NCBI GenBank assembly: GCA_964247705.1
Contig: CAXTVQ010000018.1
Span: 7,453 to 71,452 of the forward strand
Direction: 5' to 3'
Length of the DNA: 64,000 bases
DNA from: LMUY01 sp964247705
GTDB taxonomy: Bacteria > Pseudomonadota > Alphaproteobacteria > Acetobacterales > Acetobacteraceae
Shown here: positions 27,362 through 37,754 of the stretch, piece after piece
Layout of the letters: each line of letters starts with the position of its first letter
How positions within the stretch are numbered: the first letter of the stretch is position 1
Notes under the pieces: model-generated
What the model was told of the DNA's origin: nothing
The model's input: only the letters and a program-made list of their open reading frames with translations
Databases searched by the model: none
Program-made: the position numbers and the translations under genes

Positions 27362-28257
27362 GGGCGCCGATCCTGGGCCTGTTCCTCATCGCCCTCGCCT
27401 GCCTCCTCGCCCCGCTCTACGCCGCCCGCATCGCCCACACCGAGCCGTTCCGGTCCAACATCGAGGGCACCACCGTCCGGGACGGCCGCACCATCCCCGT
27501 GCTCGCCCAGAACACGGCCGGCCTCGGCCTCGGCGCGACCCCGATCGGCCCCGCCTGGTCGCTGGCCTACCCGCTCGGCGCGGACGGGCAGGGGCGCGAC
27601 ATCGCCGCCCGCCTGCTCTACGGCGGACGCACCTCCCTGCTGATCGCCGCATCGGCAACCGTGATCTCGCTCGTTTTGGCCGCCATCATCGGGCTGCTCG
27701 CCGGCGCCTCGGGCGGCGTGGTGGACGGCGTGCTGCGCTGGCTGCTGGACCTGCTCTGGGCCTTCCCGGTGTTCCTGCTCGCCATCTCGCTCTCCTCCGT
27801 GCTCGCCACCTCCGGGTTGCGTCTCGGCCCGCTCGTCATCGACGCCGACAACCCGGCGCTCACCACCGCGATCCTCGGCATCGTCTTCATGCCCTACGTC
27901 GCCCGCCCGGTCCGCGCCCAGGTGCTCTCCCTGAAGGAGGGCGAGTTCGTCCAGGCGGCCATCTCGCTCGGCGGCTCGTGGCCGCACGTGGTCCGCCGCC
28001 ACATCGCGCCGCACGCCCTGGCCACCGTGCTGCTGTTCGCGCCGACCGTCATGGCGTTCGACCTGCTGACGGAAGCGTCGCTCTCCGTGCTCGGCGTGGG
28101 CGTGCAGCCGCCGGGTGCCAGTTGGGGCACGCTGATCGCGGACGGGCAGGGGCTGATCTACTCCCGCCCCGCCATCGCCGTGGCGCCCGGCCTGGCCGTG
28201 GTGGTGACGGTGCTGCTGCTCAACCGGCTGTCGGACGCGGTGCGCGCGCCGAAATGA
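27358..28257 (+). CDS. ABC transporter permease, DppC-like
   Basis: 299 aa. BPD_transp_1 permease: an N-terminal span, a periplasmic loop (PFRSNIEGTTVRDGR), then five more spans and the EAA loop around QAAISLGGSWPHVVRRHIAPHALATVL. The DppC/OppC type is indicated by GTDGQGRD-like text (PLGADGQGRDIAARLLYGGRTSL). ATGA overlaps join it to the SBP gene before it and the partner permease after it. No DppD/DppF ATPase genes follow. Confidence 0.9.
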   Translation: MRAPILGLFLIALACLLAPLYAARIAHTEPFRSNIEGTTVRDGRTIPVLAQNTAGLGLGATPIGPAWSLAYPLGADGQGRDIAARLLYGGRTSLLIAASATVISLVLAAIIGLLAGASGGVVDGVLRWLLDLLWAFPVFLLAISLSSVLATSGLRLGPLVIDADNPALTTAILGIVFMPYVARPVRAQVLSLKEGEFVQAAISLGGSWPHVVRRHIAPHALATVLLFAPTVMAFDLLTEASLSVLGVGVQPPGASWGTLIADGQGLIYSRPAIAVAPGLAVVVTVLLLNRLSDAVRAPK

Positions 28258-29186
28258 CGGTCCTGGCCCGCGCCGTGCAACTGCTCTCCGTGCTGTTCGG
28301 CATCAGCGTGCTCGTGTTCCTGATCTTCTTCGCGACACCCGGCGCCGACCCGGCCTCCCGCATCGCCGGCCGCGGCGCCAGCCCGGACACCCTGGCCGAC
28401 GTGCGCACCGAGTTCGGCCTGGACCGCCCGCTGCCGGTGCAATACGCGCGCATGATGGGCGGCCTGTTCGTCACGCGGGACCTCACCAGCTACGTCAACC
28501 GCGGCCAAGCGGTGGTCCCCGCGGTGCTGGAAGCCGCCCCCGTCACCCTGCTCCTGGCCGGCGGCGCCGCCGTGCTGTGGCTCGCCGGCGGCCTGGCGAT
28601 CGCGCTGCTCGCCGTGGCGTTCCGCACCGGCGGCCGGGCGGCGATCGGCGCCGGGCTGGTGGGGATGTCGGTGCCGGCCTTCTGGCTCGGCGAGGTGGTG
28701 AACCTGCTGACGCAGCGCACCTTCCACCACACCTGGCTGCTCGGCTGGGTGCCGCCGCTCGGCTTAGGGTTGAGCTTCGCCGGCCTGGTGCTGCCGTGGA
28801 GCACGCTCGCCCTGCTCTACGCCGGCATCTACGGCCGGGTGCTGCACGCCGGGCTGGTGGAAGCGCTGCAATCGGACCCGATCCGCACCGCCCGCGCCAA
28901 AGGCATCAGCGAGACCGCCGTGCTGCTGCGCCACGCGCTGCGGCTGTCCGTGGTGCCGCTGATCGCGCTGTTCGGCCTGGATTTCGGCGCCCTGGTCGGC
29001 GGCGGCACGGTGCTGACGGAGGTCGTCTTCGGCCTGCACGGCGTCGGCAAGCTGACCTACGACGCGCTGCAGACGCTGGACCTGCCGATGCTGATGGCGG
29101 TGGTGATGTATGGGGCGGTGGCGGTGGTGGTGGTGAATGCGGCGGCGGACGGGGTGGTGCGCTGGCTAGACCCACGGCGCGCGTGA
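28254..29186 (+). CDS. ABC transporter permease, DppB-like
   Basis: 310 aa. Opens with the DppB-type span VQLLSVLFGISVLVFLIFF followed by PGADPA and the conserved VRTEFGLDRPLPVQYARMM. The EAA loop is near DPIRTARAKGISETAVLLRHALR. ATGA overlap with the DppC-like gene. It is the last gene of the GntR-SBP-permease-permease operon. Its stop is only 2 nt from the end of an antisense pseudogene, so the ATPase genes may have been lost at a rearrangement here. Confidence 0.9.
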   Translation: MTVLARAVQLLSVLFGISVLVFLIFFATPGADPASRIAGRGASPDTLADVRTEFGLDRPLPVQYARMMGGLFVTRDLTSYVNRGQAVVPAVLEAAPVTLLLAGGAAVLWLAGGLAIALLAVAFRTGGRAAIGAGLVGMSVPAFWLGEVVNLLTQRTFHHTWLLGWVPPLGLGLSFAGLVLPWSTLALLYAGIYGRVLHAGLVEALQSDPIRTARAKGISETAVLLRHALRLSVVPLIALFGLDFGALVGGGTVLTEVVFGLHGVGKLTYDALQTLDLPMLMAVVMYGAVAVVVVNAAADGVVRWLDPRRA

Positions 29187-29188
29187 AC

Positions 29189-29475
29189 TCAAAGCCCGAA
29201 CGCCATCGCGGCGACGGCGTGCCGCATTCCGCGCATGGCACGGTCGAGGATCGGCCGGTCCGGATTGGCGGCCACCGGCTTGCCGCCATCCTGCGTCGCC
29301 TCGAACAGCAAACCGCCCGGATGGCAAGCATGTCAGCCGGCAGCATGTCCAGGAAGGCGTCTAGGGCGACGTGCAGGAACGGCTGGGCGGTGATCGCCTG
29401 CAGCGCCATCGCGGTGGAGCTTTCCCCAACGCTGCCGACGCCGTTCAGGATGATGACGTGCGGGCGTGGACTCAC
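29189..29475 (-). pseudogene. Chloramphenicol-phosphotransferase-like P-loop kinase, frameshifted and 3'-truncated
   Basis: A GTG start (GTGA overlap with the glyoxalase-fold gene) opens PHVIILNGVGSVGESSTAM, then FLHVALDAFLDMLPADML, clearly the CPT-like family N-terminus. The frame then breaks near 29318-29330; the next frame continues HPGGLLFEATQDGGKPVA, then DRAMRGMRHAVAAMAFGL and a stop. Thus only about the first half of a roughly 190-aa protein remains. The Walker A lysine is also Glu (GSVGES, an AAA to GAA change), which by itself would abolish ATP binding. The break lies next to the permease 3' end. Confidence 0.75.
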
Positions 29476-29843
29476 GTCGCGAGATTGGAGGCGAAGCAGA
29501 TCAGATTGTCATCGGGATCCGCGACGATCAGGCTGCGCATCGCCCAAGGCTCGTCACGCGGCGCTTGCCAGATGCGGGCACCTGCCATCTGCAAATCCCG
29601 ATGCAGGGCGTCGACGTCGGACACCTCGATAAACGCACTGAGCAAAGCCTCGCCGGCCGTGTGATCGATGACCGGCTTGGCGACATGCCGGATCGCCAGC
29701 ACGGCCTCGTCACGGGCGATATGAGCGTAGAATGGTATCTCGCCATAGACGAAAAGTGGACGGAAGCCGAGCGGGCCCGTGTAATAGGCGAGCGCTGCTG
29801 CGAAGTTTTTGACGAAGACGTTCGGGATCGCTTGTTTCAACAT
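29472..29843 (-). CDS. Glyoxalase/bleomycin-resistance superfamily protein (VOC fold)
   Basis: 123 aa from the ATG at 29843 (a GTG at 29858 would add five residues). Two beta-alpha-beta-beta-beta repeats: KQAIPNVFVKNFAAALAYYTGPLGF at the N-terminus and SAFIEVSDVDALHRDLQMAG then RSLIVADPDDNLICFAS at the C-terminus. The closing DPDDNLICF matches the dioxygenase/glyoxalase-like branch, but a full metal-ligand set is not obvious. Substrate unknown. It overlaps the start of the CPT-like pseudogene by 4 nt, so the two were once an operon. Confidence 0.85.
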   Translation of the reverse strand: MLKQAIPNVFVKNFAAALAYYTGPLGFRPLFVYGEIPFYAHIARDEAVLAIRHVAKPVIDHTAGEALLSAFIEVSDVDALHRDLQMAGARIWQAPRDEPWAMRSLIVADPDDNLICFASNLAT

Positions 29844-30017
29844 GAGCCCTAGTTCCACGTCGCCGGGCCGCTAACTCGATCGATCGCGTGGCCCCAGGAT
29901 GGCGCAAAATCCACGGACTGGTGTGACGGCGCTGCGCGACCAGGTATGGGATAACGTGATACAAGACCACTCACGCAGGCGCAGGAAGATCTCGACCACC
30001 AGCTAAGGGTTGAGCAG

Positions 30018-30239
30018 ATGCAAACTAACCTTTCTAAGATGAACGCAGACGGTAAATGGGAGACCCGCACGTTCGTCATCCAGGTGGTGGCAGGCTTTGC
30101 GGCCACTCTGGGAGCCGGTGCCGCTATCGGCAACTACTTCAGTGAAAACGCGTCCCCTGTCCAGGCGCAGCCGCCGCAGGTGATCTACCTGGTCCCAGGC
30201 CAGGCGCCGCCCGCCGCGGCATCGCCGCACGCCCCGTAG
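30018..30239 (+). CDS. Small single-span membrane protein, unknown function
   Basis: 73 aa. A hydrophilic N-terminus (MQTNLSKMNADGKWETRTF), one membrane helix (VIQVVAGFAATLGAGAAIGNYF), then a proline/alanine-rich tail (PPQVIYLVPGQAPPAA). AAGGG lies 8 nt before the ATG. The layout suggests an inner-membrane protein with a short periplasmic tail. I do not recognise a family. Upstream 29844-30017 shows no other gene. Confidence 0.6.
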   Translation: MQTNLSKMNADGKWETRTFVIQVVAGFAATLGAGAAIGNYFSENASPVQAQPPQVIYLVPGQAPPAAASPHAP

Positions 30240-30274
30240 CGTTCGGCACGCCTGACGAACATGGACGCAAGCGC

Positions 30275-31477
<1,203 letters not shown>

Positions 31478-31561
31478 GGCTGGCCTCCTCCTAAGAACCG
31501 CGGCAGTTGACACCGCCCCGCTTTGCCGCACCCTCGCGCCGACCGGGGGAGACTGCAAGCC

Positions 31562-31959
31562 ATGGCGGGGGACGCCGAGGATGTGGCCGCAACGATGTGG
31601 GCGGCCGATGCCGCCAGCCAGGGGCTGGGCATGGTGCTCGAGAAGGCCGGGGCAGGCCAGGCGCGCATGGCCATGACCGTCGAGCCGCGCATGCTGAACG
31701 GCCACGGATCCTGCCACGGCGGCTTCATCTTCGCGCTCGCGGACAGCACCTTCGCCTTCGCCTGCAACAGCCGGGGCCAGGTCGCCGTGGCGCAGACCTG
31801 CACCATCACCTATCTCCGCCCGGTGCGGTCCGGCGAGCGCCTGGTTGCCACCGCGCGCGAGGTCGCCATCGCCGGCCGCTCCGGCCTCTACGACGTCCAG
31901 GTCGTGGGTGAGGCAGGCGTGGCCGCCGAGTTCCGCGGCCAATCCCGCGTGGTGGGCAA

Positions 31960-31963
<4 letters not shown>
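31562..31963 (+). CDS. paaI: Hydroxyphenylacetyl-CoA thioesterase PaaI
   Basis: 133 aa hotdog-fold thioesterase. The motif NGHGSCHGGFIFALADSTFAFACNS is the PaaI signature, with the catalytic Asp in the helix. PaaI hydrolyses ring-hydroxylated phenylacetyl-CoA, freeing CoA from dead-end intermediates. Its stop overlaps the paaK start (GTGA), the usual coupling. Frame opens at 31523, but ATG 31562 fits the family N-terminus. Confidence 0.92.
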
Positions 31964-33252
<1,289 letters not shown>

Positions 33253-33276
33253 ACCCGGGTCAAAAGGAGACGCCCC

Positions 33277-34488
33277 ATGAACCTCACCCGCCGCACCCTG
33301 ATCGCCGCCTCTGCCGCACTGCCTGTCGCCGCCCGGGCCCAAACCCGCCCGGTCATCAAGATCGGCGTGCTGAATGACATGTCCGGCCCCTACCGGGACG
33401 CCACCGGCCAAGGCTCGGTCGTCTGCGCGCAACAGGCCATACGGCAGTTCAACAGCGCCGGGTTCGACGTGCAGGTGCTGGCCGCCGACCACCAGAACAA
33501 GCCCGACGTGGGCGCCGCCGTCGCCCGGCAGTGGTTCGACCGGGACGCCGTGGACGTGATCCTGGACGTGCCGACCTCCTCCGTCGCACTCGCGGTCAAC
33601 ACCGTCTGCAAGGAGAAGAACAAGCTCTACATCAACACCGGCGCCGGCACCGGCGACCTCACGGGCGAGCAGTGCACCGACGTCACCATCCACTGGTCGT
33701 ACGACACCTACATGCTCAGCAAATCCACCGCGACCCAGGTGACCAAGCTCGGCGGCGACAAGTGGTTCTTCGTCACCGCCGACTACGTGTTCGGCCAGCA
33801 ACTCGCCCGGGACGCCATCCGCTTCGCCAAGGAGGGCGGCGGCCAGGTGCTGGGCGAGCAACGCTACCCGTTCCCCTCCACGACCGACTTCTCCTCCTTC
33901 CTGCTCGCGGCGCAATCCTCCGGCGCCAACGTGATCGCCTTCGCCAACGCCGGCACCGACACGTCCAACTGCGTGAAGCAGGCCCACGAGTTCGGCCTGA
34001 TGCAGAGCATGAAGGTTGCGGCCCTGCTGGTGGAGATCACCGACGTCGAGTCGATCGGCACCGAGGTCGGCGCGGGGCTGTACGTGAGCGGCACATTCTA
34101 CTGGGACAAGGACGAGGGCACGCGCAACCTGACCAAGGCGGTGCAGGCCGGCATGCCCGGCGGCGAGCCGCCCAACATGATCCAGGCCGGCTGCTACGCC
34201 AGCACGCTGCATTACCTGAAAGCGGTATCGGCCATGGGCGTGGACCATGCCCGCGATGGCGCCGCGGTGTGCGCGGCGATGAAGGCGATGCCCACCGAGG
34301 ACGACGCGTTCGGCAAGAACAGCATCCGCAAGGACGGCCTCTGCCTGTTGCCCGCCTATTTGTACCAGGTGAAAACCGCCGCCGAGAGCCACGGCCGCTG
34401 GGACCTGCAGAAGCTGGTCGCCACGACCCCCGCCGACCAGGCCTGGAAACCGCTGGCCGAAGAGGGCTGCCCACTCGCCCCCGCCTGA
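33277..34488 (+). CDS. Orphan HAAT-type ABC substrate-binding protein
   Basis: 403 aa. Tat-like signal peptide (NLTRRTLIAASAALPVAARA). Type I periplasmic binding fold of the leucine/amide/aromatic-acid family: IKIGVLNDMSGPYRDATGQGSV, HQNKPDVGAAVARQWFD, WFFVTADYVFGQQLARDA. It follows paaK by 24 nt on the same strand, suggesting an aromatic acid ligand such as phenylacetate, but no livHMGF-type permease or ATPase is adjacent. Clearly paralogous to the protein at 39785-40978. Confidence 0.88.
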   Translation: MNLTRRTLIAASAALPVAARAQTRPVIKIGVLNDMSGPYRDATGQGSVVCAQQAIRQFNSAGFDVQVLAADHQNKPDVGAAVARQWFDRDAVDVILDVPTSSVALAVNTVCKEKNKLYINTGAGTGDLTGEQCTDVTIHWSYDTYMLSKSTATQVTKLGGDKWFFVTADYVFGQQLARDAIRFAKEGGGQVLGEQRYPFPSTTDFSSFLLAAQSSGANVIAFANAGTDTSNCVKQAHEFGLMQSMKVAALLVEITDVESIGTEVGAGLYVSGTFYWDKDEGTRNLTKAVQAGMPGGEPPNMIQAGCYASTLHYLKAVSAMGVDHARDGAAVCAAMKAMPTEDDAFGKNSIRKDGLCLLPAYLYQVKTAAESHGRWDLQKLVATTPADQAWKPLAEEGCPLAPA

Positions 34489-34503
34489 CGGAGTTCGCGC
34501 CTG

Positions 34504-34959
34504 ATGGCATCCGGTCTGCGATACGGCGTGGAGGTACGCCGGGCGTCGGCGGCTGATGCGCCCGAGGTCGCACGGTTGCTGGCCCAGTCCGGCCCGCCGG
34601 TCACGCCCGCCGAGGCGGCCGACCGGCTGGAGGCGATCCGCGCCCGTGCCGACGGCGCCGTGCTGGTCGCGGCCGGCTATGGCGGGTTGAGCGGCATCGT
34701 GGCCGTGCATTGGGCCCCGGTGCTGCACGCGTCACGACCAGTCGCGACACTGACCACGCTCGTGGTGGATGCGGACGAACGCCGCCGCGGCTTCGGCCGG
34801 CTCCTGCTGAAAGCCGCCTCCCAGGCAGCGCGGTCGGCCGGCTGCGACACGCTCGAGATGACGCCTGGGGACGGCGCCGCATTCTGCCGGGCGACGGGCT
34901 TCGCGGAGGTCGGGCCGGTGTTCGAACGGTCGCTACGCAAGCGGGGTGCCGAGCCTTGA
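34504..34959 (+). CDS. GNAT family N-acetyltransferase
   Basis: 151 aa. GNAT fold: VEVRRASAADAPEVARLLAQ, then the core TLTTLVVDADERRRGFGRLLLKAA, where RRRGFG is the acetyl-CoA pyrophosphate loop, and CRATGFAEVGPVFERSL at the C-terminus. Substrate unknown. It lies 15 nt after the SBP gene and may be the last gene of the paaI-paaK transcript. Confidence 0.87.
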   Translation: MASGLRYGVEVRRASAADAPEVARLLAQSGPPVTPAEAADRLEAIRARADGAVLVAAGYGGLSGIVAVHWAPVLHASRPVATLTTLVVDADERRRGFGRLLLKAASQAARSAGCDTLEMTPGDGAAFCRATGFAEVGPVFERSLRKRGAEP

Positions 34960-34970
34960 CGCAAGCATCT

Positions 34971-35066
34971 CCCCCGCCCCTCGTGGGAGGGGGCGCGGGC
35001 AGGGCGCCCCACACCCAAGACCTCCGCGCCGCCACCCCTCCCCAAACCCTCCCACAAGCGGAGGGG
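34971..35066. repeat. Pair of REP-like palindromes
   Basis: Two hairpins in one intergenic gap: CCCCTC/GAGGGG (34977-34992) and CCCTCC/GGAGGG (35047-35065), separated by a GC-rich spacer. They resemble the elements at 17018, 23755 and 44221 and lie between the GNAT gene and the aldo/keto reductase gene. Confidence 0.6.
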
Positions 35067-35125
35067 AGACGTTTTGGCGCCAGGGCTGCTACCCTATCCA
35101 CACCATCCACCCGGAGAGCCCACCC

Positions 35126-36136
35126 ATGGATTACCGCTCCCTCGGCCGCTCCGGCCTGAAAGTCTCCCCGCTCTGCCTCGGCGCCATGATGTTCGGCGGC
35201 GCCACGGACGAACCCACCTCCATCCGCATCATCGACACCGCGCGCGACGGCGGGATCAACTTCATCGACACCGCCGACGCCTACACCGAGGGCCGCAGCG
35301 AGGAGATCACCGGCCGCGCCATCGCCGCGCACCGCACCTGGTGGGTGCTGGCCACCAAGCTCGCCAACCCCACCGGGCCCGGCCCCAATGCGCGCGGCCT
35401 GTCCCGCCGCCACGTGTTCACCGCGGTCGACGCCAGCCTCAAGCGCCTGGCCACCGACACGATCGACATCCTCTATCTCCACAAGGAAGACCACGACACC
35501 CCGCTCGAGGAGGTCGTGCACGCCATGGCGGACCTGGTGCGCTCCGGCCGCATCCGCTATTCCGGCGTCTCCAACTTTCGCGCCTGGCGCGTGGCCGAGA
35601 TGTGCCGCTTGTGCGACCAGGCCGGCATCGACCGCCCCATCGTCAGCCAGCCGCTCTACAACGCGCTCAACCGCATGGTGGAAGTGGAGCACCTGCCCGC
35701 CTGCAAGCATCTCGGCCTGGGCGTGTTCCCCTACAGCCCGCTGGCCCGCGGCGTGCTGACCGGCAAGTACCGCCCGGACGTGCCGCCGGACCAAGGCACC
35801 CGCGCCGGCCGCCAGGACAAGCGCATCCTGGAGACGGAGTGGCGCCCCGAGAGCCTGCATATCGCGCAAACCCTGGCCGAGCACGCCCGCAGCCGCAGCA
35901 TCACCCCGGGCCAGTTCGCCTTCGCCTGGGTGCTGAACAACCGCCTGGTCACCGGCGCGATCGGCGGCCCACGGACCGAAGCGCAATGGGCCGACTACAT
36001 GGGCGCGCTCGACTACCGGTTCACGCCGGAGGACGAAGCCCTTGTCGACCGCCTGGTGACGCCCGGGCATCCATCCTCGCCCGGCTACAACGACCCGGCG
36101 TACCCGCTGGAGGGCCGGCTCAGCCGCGCAGGCTGA
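35126..36136 (+). CDS. Aldo/keto reductase
   Basis: 336 aa. NADPH-dependent TIM-barrel reductase. MDYRSLGRSGLKVSPLCLGAM is the AKR opening; the tetrad is visible as FIDTADAYTEGRSEE (Asp, Tyr), WVLATKLA (Lys) and DILYLHKED (His). The C-terminus has AFAWVLNNRLVTGAIGGPR. Substrate not predictable. ATG 35126 starts the family N-terminus; the frame upstream is repeat sequence. Its last 17 nt overlap the convergent MBL-fold gene. Confidence 0.92.
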   Translation: MDYRSLGRSGLKVSPLCLGAMMFGGATDEPTSIRIIDTARDGGINFIDTADAYTEGRSEEITGRAIAAHRTWWVLATKLANPTGPGPNARGLSRRHVFTAVDASLKRLATDTIDILYLHKEDHDTPLEEVVHAMADLVRSGRIRYSGVSNFRAWRVAEMCRLCDQAGIDRPIVSQPLYNALNRMVEVEHLPACKHLGLGVFPYSPLARGVLTGKYRPDVPPDQGTRAGRQDKRILETEWRPESLHIAQTLAEHARSRSITPGQFAFAWVLNNRLVTGAIGGPRTEAQWADYMGALDYRFTPEDEALVDRLVTPGHPSSPGYNDPAYPLEGRLSRAG

Positions 36137-36986
36137 ACACCCGGGTCTCGCCGAAGCCGAGCGTGGTGAACTCCCCCACCCCGCTCGCGGCGAGACGGCG
36201 TTGCGGCTCGTCGACCGGCTCGTCGGTCAACTGGAACGTCCCGAAATGCATGCCGACGGAGCGGCGCGCGCCCAGGTCGTGATGCGCCTGCACCGCCTCC
36301 TCGGGGTTCATGTGCGCGCCCGCCATCAGGAACCGCGGTTCGAACGCGCCGATCGGTATCAACGCCAGGCCGGGTGCGCCAAGGCGGGCGCGGATGTCGG
36401 ACCAATGCGAGCCAGCCGCGGAGTCGCCGGCGAACAACACGTGAGCGTCACCGGCCGCCACGCTGAACCCGGCCCATAAGGATTTGTTGCCGTCCCGCAG
36501 TCCGCGACGGCTGAAATGGCGCGCGGGCGTTGCAGTGATGCGCACGGGGCCCGCCGCCCGGCTCTCCCACCAGTCGATCGCGTTCACCTGTTCGAACCCG
36601 GTGCTACGCAGCAGGGGCTCGTTGCCCAGGGTCGTGATCGCCGTTGTTGTCCCCCGTCCCACGAGCCGCCGCAGCGAGGGCAAGTCCAGGTGGTCGTAGT
36701 GGTTATGCGACACCAGCACGAGGTCGATATGCGGCAGTCGCGTCAACGCCAGGCCGGGTGGGCGGGCCCGGCGCGGTCCGGCCCAGCCGACGGGTGAGCA
36801 CCGCTCGCTGAAGATCGGATCGGTGAGGACCGTGAAGCCGGGGAACTGCAGCAGGAAGGTCGAGTGGCCGATGAACGTCAGCGCAACCGTCCCGGGTTCG
36901 ACCGAACTGGGCGGGGGCGGGTAGGACGGATCCGGCGGCAGCGCCGGCCACTTGACGTGTTGCCCGCCGAACCGCCAGCGCAGCAC
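36120..36986 (-). CDS. MBL-fold metallohydrolase (NAPE-PLD/RomA-like), start unclear
   Basis: 288 aa from the only canonical start, a GTG at 36986. Metallo-beta-lactamase fold: FIGHSTFLLQF, metal motif SHNHYDHLD (H-x-H-x-D-H), PARHFSRRG, FAGDSAAGSHW and GMHFGTFQLTDEP. Members include N-acyl-phosphatidylethanolamine phospholipase D and UlaG-like lactonases. The same frame upstream of the GTG encodes NDHFDGERFHNTG, which resembles the family N-terminus, but no ATG, GTG or TTG precedes it; see findings. Convergent overlap with the aldo/keto reductase. Confidence 0.85.
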   Translation of the reverse strand: MLRWRFGGQHVKWPALPPDPSYPPPPSSVEPGTVALTFIGHSTFLLQFPGFTVLTDPIFSERCSPVGWAGPRRARPPGLALTRLPHIDLVLVSHNHYDHLDLPSLRRLVGRGTTTAITTLGNEPLLRSTGFEQVNAIDWWESRAAGPVRITATPARHFSRRGLRDGNKSLWAGFSVAAGDAHVLFAGDSAAGSHWSDIRARLGAPGLALIPIGAFEPRFLMAGAHMNPEEAVQAHHDLGARRSVGMHFGTFQLTDEPVDEPQRRLAASGVGEFTTLGFGETRVFSLRG

Positions 36987-37068
36987 CTTGCCTAGCCTCG
37001 CCTGAGACGACGGCGCCCCCGTGTTGTGGAAGCGCTCGCCGTCGAAATGATCGTTGATCAGGCTGCTG

Positions 37069-37740
37069 CTACTTGAGCGGATCGGCGCGGATCTCGGTGC
37101 CCGTCTGGTCCGGCTTGAAGTGCATCGTTATGTCGGCGTGCTTGGCGCAAGCCTGCAGCGTCCACACCTCGGTCCAGGGCTCCGGCTGGCTGCCAGGCGC
37201 CGGGCGGGTGCCGGCTGGCTTGCCGTCCAGCCCGACAAAACGGGTATTCACCACCGCACCCTGCTCGCAGCCGGCCGGCAGCGCACCCAGTGCCCCCGCG
37301 GCATAGGGCACGCTGTCCTGCTGCAGTTGTGGGTCGGTGATCGTGGTGCCGGGCAGCAGCGGCTGCGTCTCGGACGTGCCGCCGGGTTCGAACATGGTCA
37401 GGGCGTTCAGCAGCCGGTCCGTCCCGCACCCGGTCTCGCGCACGCCCTCCTTGATCATGCCCCCCGTGATCTGCCCCTTGTCGTCCGTCTGCAGCGGCAT
37501 CAGCACGCCGACCTCGCCCGTCGTCACATAGCTCGCGGTCGGGCAGGGCGCAGCACCTGGCGGATCGACGGCGTGGGCTGCCCGCTGAAGTGCGGCGATG
37601 TGGTCGGGCCGCGTCATCACCGGCCCGAGCGCGGCCGGGAGGCCGGGGGCCGGCGGATCAGCGGCGAGGACGGGAGCCGGTGCGGCAGCAAGAGGAGCGG
37701 CAGCAAGTGCGGCATAGATCAGAACCGTAGCGAACCGCAT
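37069..37740 (-). CDS. Secreted protein of unknown function
   Basis: 223 aa. Signal peptide to about residue 26 (ATVLIYAALAAAPLAAAPAPVLA). Mature part includes Cys residues (APCPTASY, TGCGTDR, AGCEQG, QACAKH) that could form two disulfides, and C-terminal HADITMHFKPDQTGTEIRAD. I do not recognise the family. It follows the S10 peptidase by 14 nt on the same strand, so both are probably exported together; the downstream MBL-fold frame begins right at its end. Confidence 0.75.
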   Translation of the reverse strand: MRFATVLIYAALAAAPLAAAPAPVLAADPPAPGLPAALGPVMTRPDHIAALQRAAHAVDPPGAAPCPTASYVTTGEVGVLMPLQTDDKGQITGGMIKEGVRETGCGTDRLLNALTMFEPGGTSETQPLLPGTTITDPQLQQDSVPYAAGALGALPAGCEQGAVVNTRFVGLDGKPAGTRPAPGSQPEPWTEVWTLQACAKHADITMHFKPDQTGTEIRADPLK

Positions 37741-37754
37741 CGTGCCCGTCTCCC

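Noticed and set aside
28906..29188. Extension of the CPT-like frame through the permease gene
   Set aside because: That part is the antisense shadow of the permease; family-like sequence ends near 29200 in another frame.
30241..30260. GTTCG/CGAAC hairpin between the small membrane protein and the thiolase
   Set aside because: Five-bp stem with a 10-nt loop and no U-tract; too weak.
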